NCBI GenBank assembly: GCA_902800395.1
Contig: CADCEC010000002.1
Span: 176,492-240,491 of the forward strand
Length of the DNA: 64,000 nt
Direction of reading: 5' to 3'
Source of the DNA: an uncultured Bacteroidota bacterium
GTDB lineage: Bacteria; Bacteroidota; Bacteroidia; Bacteroidales; P3
Part shown: positions 1 through 8,255 of the stretch, piece by piece
Layout: each line of letters begins with the position of its first letter
How positions within the stretch are numbered: position 1 is the stretch's first letter
Notes under the pieces: generated by a model
Told to the model about the DNA's origin: nothing
The model's input: the letters and a program-made list of their open reading frames with translations, nothing else
Database searches by the model: none
Translations under genes and position numbers: made by a program

Positions 1-1661
1 ATGATGGGGATGCAACGTGCAGCCTCAAAATCAGGATTCTCGTCGTAGTATTCGCTCTTAGTCAGCGAGTTGTTCATAATCTCGCTGAAGCCGTTGTCGG
101 TAAGGTAGTCGCTCACGGCGTTCTTCAGCTTGCGCGGGTCGGGCTTCTTGCCGTAGGAAAGGCAGCTGTTGACGGTCTCGCCGATATGGATGTTGTTGTA
201 GCCGTAGATGCGCATGATTTCCTCCACGATGTCGCACTCGCGGTAGACATCGGCCTTGCAGGTGGGCACCTTCAGGGTCATGCCTTCGGCAGTCTCGTTG
301 ACAATCTCGATATCCAGCGAGGTGAGTGCGGTACGGACGGCCTCCAGCGGAATGTCCTGACCCACGAGGTCGAACATGCGGTGGAAGTTCACCTCCACAA
401 CAGGCTTCTCGATGGGCTTTGGATAGAGGTCGACCATCGAACCGCAAACCTCGCCGCCGGCGAGCTCCTGGATGAGCTTCACGGCGCGACGCAGGGCCCA
501 CTCGGTGATATTGGGGTCGCAGGTGCGCTCGTAGCGGTAGCTGGCGTCGGTCTTCAGCGTGTGGCGCTGACTGGTCTTGCGGATGCTCACGGGGTTGAAG
601 AAGGCGCTCTCGAGGAAGACGTTGGTGGTTTCCATAGTGGTGCCGCTCTTCAAGCCACCGAAGACGCCGGCGATGCACATTCCTTCCTGCTCATTACATA
701 TCATCAGGTCGCGAGCGTCGAGGGTGCGTTCCACACCATCGAGGGTAACGAACTTGGTGCCCTGCGGCAGGGTTTTCACTATCACATGGCCACCGGTAAT
801 CTGGTCGGCGTCGAAGGCGTGCAGCGGCTGACCCACCTCCATCATGACGAAGTTGGTCACGTCCACCACATTGTTGATGGGGCGCAGACCCACGGTGCGC
901 AGGCGGTTCTGCAGCCACTCGGGGCTCTCCCCCACCTTCACATTGCGCAGCGTGATGCCGGTATAGCGCGGGCAGAGGTCGGGCTCTTCTACGGTGACAC
1001 GGATGGCCTCGCCAGCGGCTGTGGGTTGCAGTTTTCCTGCAACTTCTGGCCACTTGATGGCCAACTTCTTTCCTTCGCGGGTATTTCTCACAGCCACCAC
1101 GTCGCGGGCCACGCCGATATGAGAGATGGCATCCATGCGGTTGGCGGTGATGGCCACTTCGAAGAGCCAGTCGTCCTGCACGTGGAAGTATTCCTTGGCA
1201 GGCATTCCGACGGGGGCGTCGTCGGGCAGCACCATAATGCCGGCGTGGTCGGTGCCCAGCTGCAGCTCGTCGGCAGCGCAGAGCATACCCTCGCTGACGG
1301 CGCCGCGCAGCTTGCCCTTCTTAATCTCGTAGTATTCCGTGTCGGAGGTGTAGATTTTGGTGCCAATCTGGGCACACACCACCTTCTGCCCTGCGGCCAC
1401 ATTGGGGGCGCCACAGACGATGTTGAGCGGCGTACCCGTGCCCACATCGACGGTGGTCAGGTGCAGGTGGTCGCTGTCGGGGTGCGGTTCGCAGGTGAGC
1501 ACCTGCGCAATCACCACATGTTCCAGACCGCCCTTGATGGTCTCCACCTTCTCCTTGCTGTCCACCTCCAAGCCGGAGAAGGTCAGCAGGTCGTCCAACT
1601 CTTGAGGAGTCATATCCTCAATATCCACATACTCTTTAAGCCAATCGAAAGAAATATTCAT
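1..1661 (-). CDS. pheT: Phenylalanine--tRNA ligase beta subunit, 3' end outside window
   Basis: This is the beta chain of the alpha2-beta2 phenylalanyl-tRNA synthetase, which charges tRNA-Phe in the cytosol. About 553 N-terminal codons are present; the family is usually about 800-820 residues, so the C-terminal anticodon-binding part lies beyond base 1. The translation starts MNISFDWLKEYVDI. The EMAP-like tRNA-binding module follows from about residue 45 (HPDSDHLHL), then the B3/B4 editing domain and the start of B5. The ATG at 1661 is chosen because it gives the family N-terminus and lies 50 nt downstream of a TATCTTTG promoter box. The gene is not reported as a closed ORF only because it runs off the edge. 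Confidence 0.96.
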   Translation of the reverse strand, partial: MNISFDWLKEYVDIEDMTPQELDDLLTFSGLEVDSKEKVETIKGGLEHVVIAQVLTCEPHPDSDHLHLTTVDVGTGTPLNIVCGAPNVAAGQKVVCAQIGTKIYTSDTEYYEIKKGKLRGAVSEGMLCAADELQLGTDHAGIMVLPDDAPVGMPAKEYFHVQDDWLFEVAITANRMDAISHIGVARDVVAVRNTREGKKLAIKWPEVAGKLQPTAAGEAIRVTVEEPDLCPRYTGITLRNVKVGESPEWLQNRLRTVGLRPINNVVDVTNFVMMEVGQPLHAFDADQITGGHVIVKTLPQGTKFVTLDGVERTLDARDLMICNEQEGMCIAGVFGGLKSGTTMETTNVFLESAFFNPVSIRKTSQRHTLKTDASYRYERTCDPNITEWALRRAVKLIQELAGGEVCGSMVDLYPKPIEKPVVEVNFHRMFDLVGQDIPLEAVRTALTSLDIEIVNETAEGMTLKVPTCKADVYRECDIVEEIMRIYGYNNIHIGETVNSCLSYGKKPDPRKLKNAVSDYLTDNGFSEIMNNSLTKSEYYDENPDFEAARCIPI

Positions 1662-1710
1662 ATATAAATCAGTTTATTATCACAATAATGTGCGCTCTAT
1701 GTTTAGAGTG

Positions 1711-1718
1711 CAAAGATA
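1711..1718 (-). promoter_or_regulatory. Bacteroidota -7 box of pheT (TATCTTTG)
   Basis: The minus strand reads TATCTTTGCA, an exact match to the Bacteroidota sigma-ABfr -7 consensus TAnnTTTG. It lies 50 nt upstream of the pheT ATG in an AT-rich intergenic stretch. No clean TTTG -33 element is seen at the ideal spacing. Confidence 0.75.
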
Positions 1719-1752
1719 CACATTTTTTTCAATATCAACATAATCTATTCAT

Positions 1753-3171
1753 CTAAAATCCCGGCAACTCCAACCACAGCGTGGGCAACATGAGGAAGAA
1801 ACCCAGGATAATCAAGGCGAGGATAAACTTCCAAGCCCACTTAAGCCAGGTGCCGTAGGGGATGCGGGCGATACCAAGCACACCTATCAGCACGCCACTG
1901 GTGGGGGTAAGCATGTTGGTGAAACCGTCACCGAACTGGAAAGCCAAGACGGTGGTCTGGCGCGACACCTCTATCTGGTCAGCAAATTGCGTCATAATGG
2001 GCATTGTCAATGCCGCTTTCGCTGAGCCGCTGGGCATTACGATGTTCAGTAGTGTCTGGAAGAGATACATCACTCCCAACGAGGCCATCTCGCCCAGTTC
2101 ACCCAGTGAACGCGAGAGACCGTAGAGGATGGTGTCGATGACACGACCGTCCCTGAGGATGAAGATGATGCCACTGGCCAAGCCCACTACCAGTGCGGCG
2201 GAGAGGATATCCTTGCAGCCAGCGAGGAAGAGCTTGGCTATGCCGTCGGCACCCTGCCGGTCGATGATGCCGCTGACAATTCCCATTGCCAGGAAGAGCG
2301 CCGAGATCTCCTCGATATACCAGCCCCATGCCAGCACTCCTACCACCAATGCCACAATGGTAAGCAACAGTAGCACGAGGATTAATCCATGACGAAGGGT
2401 GAGGGTTGCCTCTTGATTGGATTCCACACGTTCGCGCCAGTAGTCGTCGAGCTTGTGTACCGGGCTGCGTTCGGGTTTGGCCTTCACTCGGTGGGCGTAC
2501 CACAGCACGAAGGCGATGCCAACAATGGTGAGTACCACCCAGCAGAACATCCTGTATTCCAGTCCCGAGAAGAGCGGCAGGTCGGCGATACCCTGTGCGA
2601 TGCCGATGGTGAAAGGATTCAGCATGGCACCGGCAAAGCCCACGTGGGCAGCAACGTAGCACATACAGACGCCCACAATGCTGTCGTAGCCCATCTGGAT
2701 AGCCAGCGGGATGAACACCACCACGAAGGCGATGGTCTCCTCGCTCATGCCGAAGACGGCGCCGAAGAGGCTGAAGAGCAGCATAACGAAGGTGATGATG
2801 ATATTGTCCACGCCTAGTTTCTTAATCAGCTTATATCGTCCGAGGCGCCTGACGCTGCGGAGGAAAGCCATCACGCCGACATCGATGGCGTGGCTGTTGT
2901 TGAGAATCCAGAAAGCTCCGCCCACCATGAGGATGAAGATGATGATGTCGGCCTTGTCGACGAAGCCGTTGTAGAGTGCGGAGAAAACCTGCCAGGTCTG
3001 GGGTGACGACTCCACATAGTGGAACGAGTCATTCACCACCACCTCGCGTGTAGTGCCGTTGAATTCCACGCTTTGCCTCACAAATTCACCTGCCGGCACT
3101 ACCCATGTGAGCACCGCCGCCAGCACAATGAGCGCAAAAACAATAGTAAAAGTATGCGGTATGCGTTTCAT
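1753..3171 (-). CDS. YfcC/DcuC-superfamily membrane carrier
   Basis: This is an inner-membrane secondary transporter of the YfcC family (DcuC-like fold). Members are annotated as C4-dicarboxylate or basic amino-acid carriers; the substrate here is unknown. The 472-residue protein has about 11-12 hydrophobic segments. It begins with a membrane anchor and the family hallmark VVPAGEF near residue 25, and it contains a conserved MPSGSAKAAL-type re-entrant motif near residue 380 and a following GDGFTN motif near residue 410. It stands alone between pheT and tRNA-Glu with its own -7 box at 3191-3198. A role in arginine/ornithine exchange would fit the OTC and carbamate kinase genes 40 kb away, but that is only inference. 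Confidence 0.85.
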   Translation of the reverse strand: MKRIPHTFTIVFALIVLAAVLTWVVPAGEFVRQSVEFNGTTREVVVNDSFHYVESSPQTWQVFSALYNGFVDKADIIIFILMVGGAFWILNNSHAIDVGVMAFLRSVRRLGRYKLIKKLGVDNIIITFVMLLFSLFGAVFGMSEETIAFVVVFIPLAIQMGYDSIVGVCMCYVAAHVGFAGAMLNPFTIGIAQGIADLPLFSGLEYRMFCWVVLTIVGIAFVLWYAHRVKAKPERSPVHKLDDYWRERVESNQEATLTLRHGLILVLLLLTIVALVVGVLAWGWYIEEISALFLAMGIVSGIIDRQGADGIAKLFLAGCKDILSAALVVGLASGIIFILRDGRVIDTILYGLSRSLGELGEMASLGVMYLFQTLLNIVMPSGSAKAALTMPIMTQFADQIEVSRQTTVLAFQFGDGFTNMLTPTSGVLIGVLGIARIPYGTWLKWAWKFILALIILGFFLMLPTLWLELPGF

Positions 3172-3190
3172 ATCATCTCAAATTAAAAGG

Positions 3191-3198
3191 CAAAAATA
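3191..3198 (-). promoter_or_regulatory. -7 box upstream of the YfcC-family gene
   Basis: The minus strand reads GTATTTTTGCC, matching TAnnTTTG, 20 nt before the ATG at 3171. The leader would be very short. Confidence 0.6.
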
Positions 3199-3235
3199 CG
3201 AAAAAACTTTAAAACAATAGAATAAAAAATGAAAA

Positions 3236-3254
3236 CCTCCCTGTTTTGGGGAGG
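3236..3254 (-). terminator. Rho-independent terminator after tRNA-Glu
   Basis: On the minus strand a 6-bp GC-only stem (CCTCCC / GGGAGG) with an A-rich loop is followed by TTTTCATTTTTT, directly downstream of the tRNA 3' end. It separates the tRNA from the YfcC-family gene. Confidence 0.75.
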
Positions 3255-3259
3255 CTTTG

Positions 3260-3333
3260 TACCGCATATCAGAGTCGAACTGATGATCTTCTGCGTGAGA
3301 GGCAGATGTCCTGGACCACTAGACGAATGCGGC
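3260..3333 (-). tRNA. tRNA-Glu, anticodon CTC
   Basis: The minus strand folds into a 74-nt cloverleaf. The acceptor arm is GCCGCAT / ATGCGGT (first pair G-U), the D arm is GTC...GAC, and the anticodon arm is TCTGC-CTCTCAC-GCAGA with anticodon CTC after T33. The T arm carries GTTCGACTC and the discriminator base is A. The 3' CCA is not encoded (genome reads CAA). It reads GAG codons. A consensus promoter lies 20-50 nt upstream and a terminator just downstream, so it is a monocistronic tRNA gene. Confidence 0.95.
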
Positions 3334-3353
3334 AGTTTTCTTGAAATCGGGTG

Positions 3354-3384
3354 CAAAAGTACGAACTTTTTTGAGACTGGCAAA
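3354..3384 (-). promoter_or_regulatory. Consensus Bacteroidota promoter of tRNA-Glu
   Basis: On the minus strand TTTG (3381-3384) is followed after exactly 19 nt by TACTTTTG (3354-3361). This is a textbook -33/-7 pair, as expected for a strong stable-RNA promoter. Confidence 0.85.
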
Positions 3385-3503
3385 ATATTTTTTAAAAAAT
3401 ATTTATATCTCATTGTTTTTAAGTAAGATATTTTTATAGAAAGGATGGAAATGAGCTCGAAATATGGAAGAAATGGCGTTAAAAATAACGTTTTTTGGGG
3501 TGC

Positions 3504-4952
3504 TCAACGACCATTCTGTTCGCGATGTGCTATAACAACCTGACAATCAGGATATGTTTCGGAAAGGTGACGGGCCATCTGTTCGGCACAGTAGACGGAG
3601 CGGTGCTGGCCGCCGGTGCAGCCGAAGGCGACCTGGAGGCTGGTGAAGTTACGCTCCATGTATTTCTCCACACTCTGTCCTACGATGGCTTTCACATGAT
3701 TTAGAAACTGGTCGACGGCAGGTTCCTTCTGCAAAAACTCGATGACTGGACGGTCTTTGCCCGTGTAGGTCTTGTACTCGGCATAACGGCCGGGGTTTGG
3801 AAGTGCGCGGCAGTCGAAGATGAAACCGCCACCGTTGCCCGAGGGGTCAGTGGGGAGACCACGCTTGTAGCTGAAACTGCTGACAGTCACCGTCAACGGC
3901 GGTATGACGGTCGGCGAATTAAGCGAACTGGGCGAATTATTGTTTTTCGCTAAATTCGCAAAATTCGCCGACGCAATGATGCCGTTCAGATGCGGCAAAT
4001 CGACGGGCAGAGGATGGTTTTCGAGAAGCCGACGGAGGTTGTTGAAGGCCAGAGGGATGGACTGGATGAAGTAGTCCTTGCGCTCGAAAAGGCCGCGGTA
4101 GCCATAGGCACCGAGGGCCTGAAGGATACGCACGAGGACATAGCCCCAGAAGTGGCCGAGCCAGCGCTGCCGTTCCTCTCCTTTCAAACCACGGACATCG
4201 AGGTAGTGATTGAGGAGCTCGAGGCGGATGGCTTCGGGGAGGTCGCTCTTGGCGCTGTAGAGCAGCGACGCCACATCGTACTGCGCAGCGCCACGACGGC
4301 CACCTTGATAATCTATATAATATAACTCGCCATCCTTTACCATGATGTTGCGAGACTGGAAATCGCGGTAGAGGAAATAGTGACAGTCGGCTTGGAGAAG
4401 AAAATCTGTAAGGGTGTTGAAATCGTCCTCGAGCAGCTGCTCGTCGAAGGGCGTGTGTGTGAGCTTGAGGAAGTGGTACTTGAAGTAGTTGAGGTCCCAG
4501 AGGATGGATTGACGGTCGAAGTCGCTGCGGGGATAGGCCACGGAGAAATCCATATCGGCACCGCCCTGTTGGATGGCTGCGAGGTCGGCGAGAGCTTTCT
4601 TATACAGCGCCAGCATCTCGGCATCGAATCCCCCACCCTGCCGTTTCTTGTCAAGAAGAAGGCCGTAGAGCGTCTGGTCGCCAAGGTCCTGCTGCAGATA
4701 ACAGCGGCGGTCATCGTCGACAATATACAGCTCTGGCACCGGCAGCCCTTTGGCGTGGAGGTGATGGGTGTAGGCGAAGAAGGCTTCGTTCTCGCGGATG
4801 TCATCATTAACGCAGCCAATGGCCGTTCTGTCGCCGATAAGGCGATAGTATCGGCGTGAGGAGCCATTGGCACCCAGGGCCAAACATTCCATACAAGGAA
4901 CGCCGGCCCAACGGGTGAAAAGCCGTTGGAGTTGTTCTTCCTCTGGATTCAT
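3504..4952 (-). CDS. APH-like (AmgK-type) sugar kinase fused to a RapZ C-terminal domain
   Basis: This is a 482-residue two-domain cytosolic protein. Residues 1-320 form an aminoglycoside-phosphotransferase-fold kinase. The catalytic loop is RDFQSRN (Asp197, Asn202) and the metal-binding Asp214 lies in IDYQGG. Residues 355-482 match the C-terminal domain of RapZ (GGFIFDCRALPNPGR, GCTGGQHRS at 444-452), without RapZ's Walker-A N-terminal half. In E. coli that C-terminal domain senses glucosamine-6-phosphate; AmgK kinases of the APH fold phosphorylate MurNAc/GlcNAc. An amino-sugar kinase with a sensor is therefore plausible but unproven. The linker (329-346) is encoded by six 9-bp repeat units. 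Bactofilin is the next gene upstream. Confidence 0.85.
   Translation of the reverse strand: MNPEEEQLQRLFTRWAGVPCMECLALGANGSSRRYYRLIGDRTAIGCVNDDIRENEAFFAYTHHLHAKGLPVPELYIVDDDRRCYLQQDLGDQTLYGLLLDKKRQGGGFDAEMLALYKKALADLAAIQQGGADMDFSVAYPRSDFDRQSILWDLNYFKYHFLKLTHTPFDEQLLEDDFNTLTDFLLQADCHYFLYRDFQSRNIMVKDGELYYIDYQGGRRGAAQYDVASLLYSAKSDLPEAIRLELLNHYLDVRGLKGEERQRWLGHFWGYVLVRILQALGAYGYRGLFERKDYFIQSIPLAFNNLRRLLENHPLPVDLPHLNGIIASANFANLAKNNNSPSSLNSPTVIPPLTVTVSSFSYKRGLPTDPSGNGGGFIFDCRALPNPGRYAEYKTYTGKDRPVIEFLQKEPAVDQFLNHVKAIVGQSVEKYMERNFTSLQVAFGCTGGQHRSVYCAEQMARHLSETYPDCQVVIAHREQNGR
3915..3968. repeat. Six-unit 9-bp tandem array in the kinase-RapZ linker
   Basis: Six imperfect nonamers (cgaattaag, cgaactggg, cgaattatt, gtttttcgc, taaattcgc, aaaattcgc) total exactly 54 bp. 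They encode the low-complexity linker at residues 329-346. The last three units are inverted relative to the first three. Confidence 0.8.
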
Positions 4953-4960
4953 TGTTATTT

Positions 4961-4983
4961 TGCCGGCTGGAAGCCGGCGCTCC
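4961..4983. repeat. REP-like element type A, copy 1
   Basis: The 23-bp sequence centred on GCCGGCTGGAAGCCGGC is identical to one at 14929-14951. The two GCCGGC arms can form a hairpin. It sits between the RapZ-fusion gene and bactofilin. Confidence 0.75.
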
Positions 4984-4986
4984 TTT

Positions 4987-5376
4987 TTATTCTTCTGCGA
5001 CTTCGGGCTCAGCGGCCTCCTGCTGCTGACGCACCTCGTCGAGCATGCGGCACTTGCCGGTGAAGACAGCGCCGGGCTCGATGGAGAGTTTGTTGATAAG
5101 GATGTCGCCCTTCACGCGTGCGGTGGCGTTGAGGGAGAGGAGTTCCTTGACGGAGAGATTGCCATTGACGGTACCAATGATATTGGCATTGACACAGAGG
5201 ACATTGCCGTTGACAATGCCGCTGTCGCCAACCACAAGTTTACCGTTAAGCTGAACATTGCCCTCCAAAGTGCCGTCGAGACGGAAATCGCCAGAGGCGG
5301 AAATGTCACCTTTGATAAGGGTGCCGGCCGTGATGATGTTGATTGAGTTGCTTTCTACTTCCATTGTTCTAGCCAT
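4987..5376 (-). CDS. Bactofilin (polymer-forming cytoskeletal protein)
   Basis: This 129-residue protein is almost entirely the bactofilin right-handed beta-helix (DUF583). The core spans about residues 12-110, with the periodic pattern INIITAGTLIKGDISASGDF, LDGTLEGNV and VNGNVLCVNANI. Bactofilins polymerise without nucleotide under the inner membrane and in several bacteria organise peptidoglycan enzymes. Short disordered tails flank the core, including an acidic Glu/Ala-rich C-terminus. The gene lies between the PorW-like lipoprotein and the kinase-RapZ fusion, all on the same strand, and may be cotranscribed with the latter. Confidence 0.93.
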   Translation of the reverse strand: MARTMEVESNSINIITAGTLIKGDISASGDFRLDGTLEGNVQLNGKLVVGDSGIVNGNVLCVNANIIGTVNGNLSVKELLSLNATARVKGDILINKLSIEPGAVFTGKCRMLDEVRQQQEAAEPEVAEE

Positions 5377-5409
5377 AAATATTAATTGTTTGATTATTTT
5401 ATTTCACGT

Positions 5410-5429
5410 GGACACGGCACGCCGTGTCC
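5410..5429. repeat. REP-like perfect palindrome type B
   Basis: GGACACGGC-AC-GCCGTGTCC is a perfect 9-bp inverted repeat with a 2-nt centre, in the gap between bactofilin and the PorW-like gene. Its form is that of a dispersed REP-type hairpin. Only one copy is in this window. Confidence 0.6.
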
Positions 5430-5437
5430 CTACATAT

Positions 5438-8224
5438 TCATTTTCTTTTGTTGAGGTAGTATTTTTTAAAGAACGGCAGGTATGCCGCGGGATCCTTGCG
5501 ATTGTAGAATGTGGCGTAGTTCTGGGTGGTGATGGGAAACTCCACATGGTCGCCGGCAGCATACTGACTGAGAGGGCTCTCCTCCTGTTGGAGGTGGCTC
5601 CAGTAATTCATAGCCTCGTCATCATTAACGAAACGGTGGATGGTGATAATCTGCGTGGTGTCGGTAAAGAGCGAGGCATTCACTTTAAAACCCGAGTTGG
5701 AGTAGTACTTGTTGTTGAATTCCACAATCTTACGCTGTAGTTCAGTAGCCTTGATGGTACGGTCGTTGATGACGATGACCATAAAGTGCTGCTGGTTTTC
5801 CCGGTAGCGGTAGACTTGAGACTCCTTAGGCAGGGCGTCCTCTTCTGTGTTTTTCTGACTGTTTGTCTGATTGATTTCCTGAGATTCGGAGCCTTCTGCT
5901 TTCTCCGAATATTCAGATTGCTCTGAAGATGAGCGGCGGTCGACAATTTCCTCGCTGTTGTAGTTGAAGGTGGAATCCATAAGGATTTCGAGCTGGGCTT
6001 TTGCCAGCGGCTGGAGGGTGTCGGAGGATGGGAGTGCCGCCAGCGGGCGTAGCACATCGACGGCGTCAACGCGCAAACCCTTCTTTGCCAACGCCAGTGC
6101 CTTGAAGTAGCGGAAACGATTGAGCATGGGATTGCCGGGATAGTTCTCCTCGGCACGGTCGGCAATGGCGATGGCTGCGGTATAGCGACCCTCGGCAAAG
6201 TCGGTATAGAGCTCCTCATAGTCGGCATCCACTATGCGTTCGCGACGAAGAAGTTCCTTATAGTATTCATTGTCGCGTATGAGGTTGGCGAAGTCGCAGT
6301 CGGGGAAGCCCATAAGCACCATATCGCGGTAGTAGTTGGCCTGTGGCGTATTGCCCTGACGGTCGTAGATTCGGTAGAGCATATAGAAGGCCTGCACAAT
6401 TTCAGGATGCGAGGTATAGTCGGAAGCCAGACGATGGTAGCATTCGAGGGCTCGCGGGATATTGTGAATGCCATCGTAGAAGATGTATCCGGCACCGAGG
6501 AGCGACACAGAGGTAAGGGAGTCGATGGAGTCGAACTGCTGTGAAGTTGTGGGCAGGTCTTTGAGGTAGTAGGCAATGCTATGGGGGTCGTTAGGATTGC
6601 CGTTGGAGCGCTGGCTTCCAGCCTGTTTGGCGTCAGCCAAACCATCATCCACAGCAGTGGTATCGCTGTCATTATCGTCTGATTCATCGTCGAAGGAGAA
6701 CATCGACATCGTAGGTTTGTTAGAGAGAACCCATAAATCCTCCAGGGGGCGCATACCCCAACGCTGACGGAAAGTCTCTTTACCTTTCTGTACGGTCTGA
6801 GGATTATAGAAATACCAGTCGCCTGTCAGAGTATTCTGCTGCGCACGGGCATCGCTGAGGAGTTCCTCCAGTAGTTCTTTTTCTTTGGCCTCTTCCTCCT
6901 GTTTCTTGAGGGTTTCTATCTTTTCGTTGATCATCGCCAACCGTTCTCCTTCCGGCATGGCGGCCACAGATTTCAGACTATCGCAACGTTCGTAGACGCG
7001 GGTGAACGAGACGAGTTCGGTGAGCATGTCGTAGCGTCGGTGGATGGCGGAATAGTTAGGGTAGTCGGGCGTGATGTTCTGCATGGCAGTATCATAGTAA
7101 CGCTGCGCTTGGTCATAGTCCTCGAACACGTCATACAGCACTTCACCCATTCGGAGTGCCGACTGGGCCTTCTGCGCCTTGTTGACGGTGGCGGCAGCGA
7201 CGCTGAGGCGGTAGTTATCACAGGCTTTCTCGGGCTGCTTGACACCGAGATACATCTCGCCTTTGGCGAAGTATATCTGATCTTTATACTCCTCATTTTT
7301 CTTGTCGGAAAGCATCCTGTCGAGTCTCCGCTCCAGTTTCGTGATATCCGCATGCTCAAGATCGGCACAGGAAGCCTCTCCCAACTGGGCGTTGAACTTC
7401 ATGACATACGGCGGATTGCAATCGAGCACCTCGCCATAGTATTTGGCAGCGACAGAACGCTTGTCGAGTTTGCGGTAGATTTGCGCCATTATAAAATAGA
7501 GTCGCGCGCGCGCGTAACTGTCGGAGGTAGCATCGATGGCCAAGTGAATGTACTCGACGGCTTTCTTGTATTTCTCCTGCGGTAAGGTAGCTTCCACCAT
7601 TGCCATATAGAGCTTGTCGCGCTGCGAGCGCGAGAAGTTTCCTTTGTCGAGGTTGCGCACCAGTTGATCGAGAGTAGCCTCTGCTTCAGGATATTGCTTC
7701 TCCATTGTCTGACAGCGCGCCAAAAGAACAGCTCCTTCGTCGCCAGCACGGGTACCGATGAACTGACTGACAAGAATATTGCATGAGTTGGCGGTGGAAA
7801 CATAGTCGTGTTTGTAGAATGAGGCATAGGCTGTCAGAAGATAGCACTCCTTAATATAAGGCACATATTCTTCGCCTTTGATGAAGATGCTGTGCTTCTG
7901 AATGCCTTTGACTCCCTTTTCTATTGCACGGTCAAACTCTGGATTCAGGCTGCGAGCCAATTCGTCGGTGCCAAGGTTTTCAACAGGGATAATCTGAGTA
8001 TAGTCGTCGACAGCTTGTTTCTTAAGTTTCAACCGTCCGGCTTTGAGGCTTTCGTTGCCGTTCCACCAAACATTGTAGTGGCAGGTAATGTTATGGAACT
8101 GAATATTGGTCCATTTGGCCTTCTGCGTGGAGCACGAGGGAAGTAAGAAGGAAGAACCAAGAACTATGAGGCAAACCACGCCCCAAAGAGTTCTCTTTTT
8201 CAATATGTCGATTTTTTTCCGCAT
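5438..8224 (-). CDS. PorW/SprE-like TPR lipoprotein of type IX secretion
   Basis: This is a 928-residue outer-membrane-directed lipoprotein: the signal peptide ends at LPSC with lipidated Cys31. The start of the mature protein (CSTQKAK...FHNITCHYNVWWNGNESLKAG) matches the PorW/SprE family, whose members have CST then H-N-x-T-x-x-Y-N-x-x-x-N. TPR helices follow across about 130-450 and 560-740. The rest is charged, with a Glu/Gln-rich segment near 770-790 and a conserved C-terminal FYNRKDPAAYLPFFKKYY. PorW links the T9SS motor and translocon. T9SS cargo domains occur at 19140 and probably 31966. The signal-peptide core is encoded by a 7-bp array (8140-8174). Confidence 0.82.
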   Translation of the reverse strand: MRKKIDILKKRTLWGVVCLIVLGSSFLLPSCSTQKAKWTNIQFHNITCHYNVWWNGNESLKAGRLKLKKQAVDDYTQIIPVENLGTDELARSLNPEFDRAIEKGVKGIQKHSIFIKGEEYVPYIKECYLLTAYASFYKHDYVSTANSCNILVSQFIGTRAGDEGAVLLARCQTMEKQYPEAEATLDQLVRNLDKGNFSRSQRDKLYMAMVEATLPQEKYKKAVEYIHLAIDATSDSYARARLYFIMAQIYRKLDKRSVAAKYYGEVLDCNPPYVMKFNAQLGEASCADLEHADITKLERRLDRMLSDKKNEEYKDQIYFAKGEMYLGVKQPEKACDNYRLSVAAATVNKAQKAQSALRMGEVLYDVFEDYDQAQRYYDTAMQNITPDYPNYSAIHRRYDMLTELVSFTRVYERCDSLKSVAAMPEGERLAMINEKIETLKKQEEEAKEKELLEELLSDARAQQNTLTGDWYFYNPQTVQKGKETFRQRWGMRPLEDLWVLSNKPTMSMFSFDDESDDNDSDTTAVDDGLADAKQAGSQRSNGNPNDPHSIAYYLKDLPTTSQQFDSIDSLTSVSLLGAGYIFYDGIHNIPRALECYHRLASDYTSHPEIVQAFYMLYRIYDRQGNTPQANYYRDMVLMGFPDCDFANLIRDNEYYKELLRRERIVDADYEELYTDFAEGRYTAAIAIADRAEENYPGNPMLNRFRYFKALALAKKGLRVDAVDVLRPLAALPSSDTLQPLAKAQLEILMDSTFNYNSEEIVDRRSSSEQSEYSEKAEGSESQEINQTNSQKNTEEDALPKESQVYRYRENQQHFMVIVINDRTIKATELQRKIVEFNNKYYSNSGFKVNASLFTDTTQIITIHRFVNDDEAMNYWSHLQQEESPLSQYAAGDHVEFPITTQNYATFYNRKDPAAYLPFFKKYYLNKRK
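8140..8174. repeat. Heptamer array encoding the PorW-like signal peptide core
   Basis: Five 7-bp units (gaagtaa, gaaggaa, gaaccaa, gaactat, gaggcaa) encode residues about 18-29 of the lipoprotein signal peptide. The same unit family is found intergenically at 8227, 15822 and 51791. Confidence 0.75.
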
Positions 8225-8226
8225 AT

Positions 8227-8254
8227 TTCTTAGTTCTTACTTCTTAGTCCTTAG
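8227..8254. repeat. Intergenic heptamer array (TTCTTAG family)
   Basis: Units ttcttag, ttcttac, ttcttag and tccttag fill the gap between ychF and the PorW-like gene. They run up to the ychF stop codon at 8256-8258. Confidence 0.8.
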
Positions 8255-8255
8255 T

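Noticed and set aside
186-1667. 493-residue plus-strand ORF opposite pheT
   Set aside because: Composition is Val/His/Gly-rich with no domain; it mirrors the codon bias of pheT on the minus strand.
3476-3496. Plus-strand hairpin CGTTA-AAAA-TAACG plus T-run as a terminator
   Set aside because: No plus-strand gene precedes it; on the minus strand it lacks a T-run, so it is at most a weak end signal for the kinase-RapZ gene.
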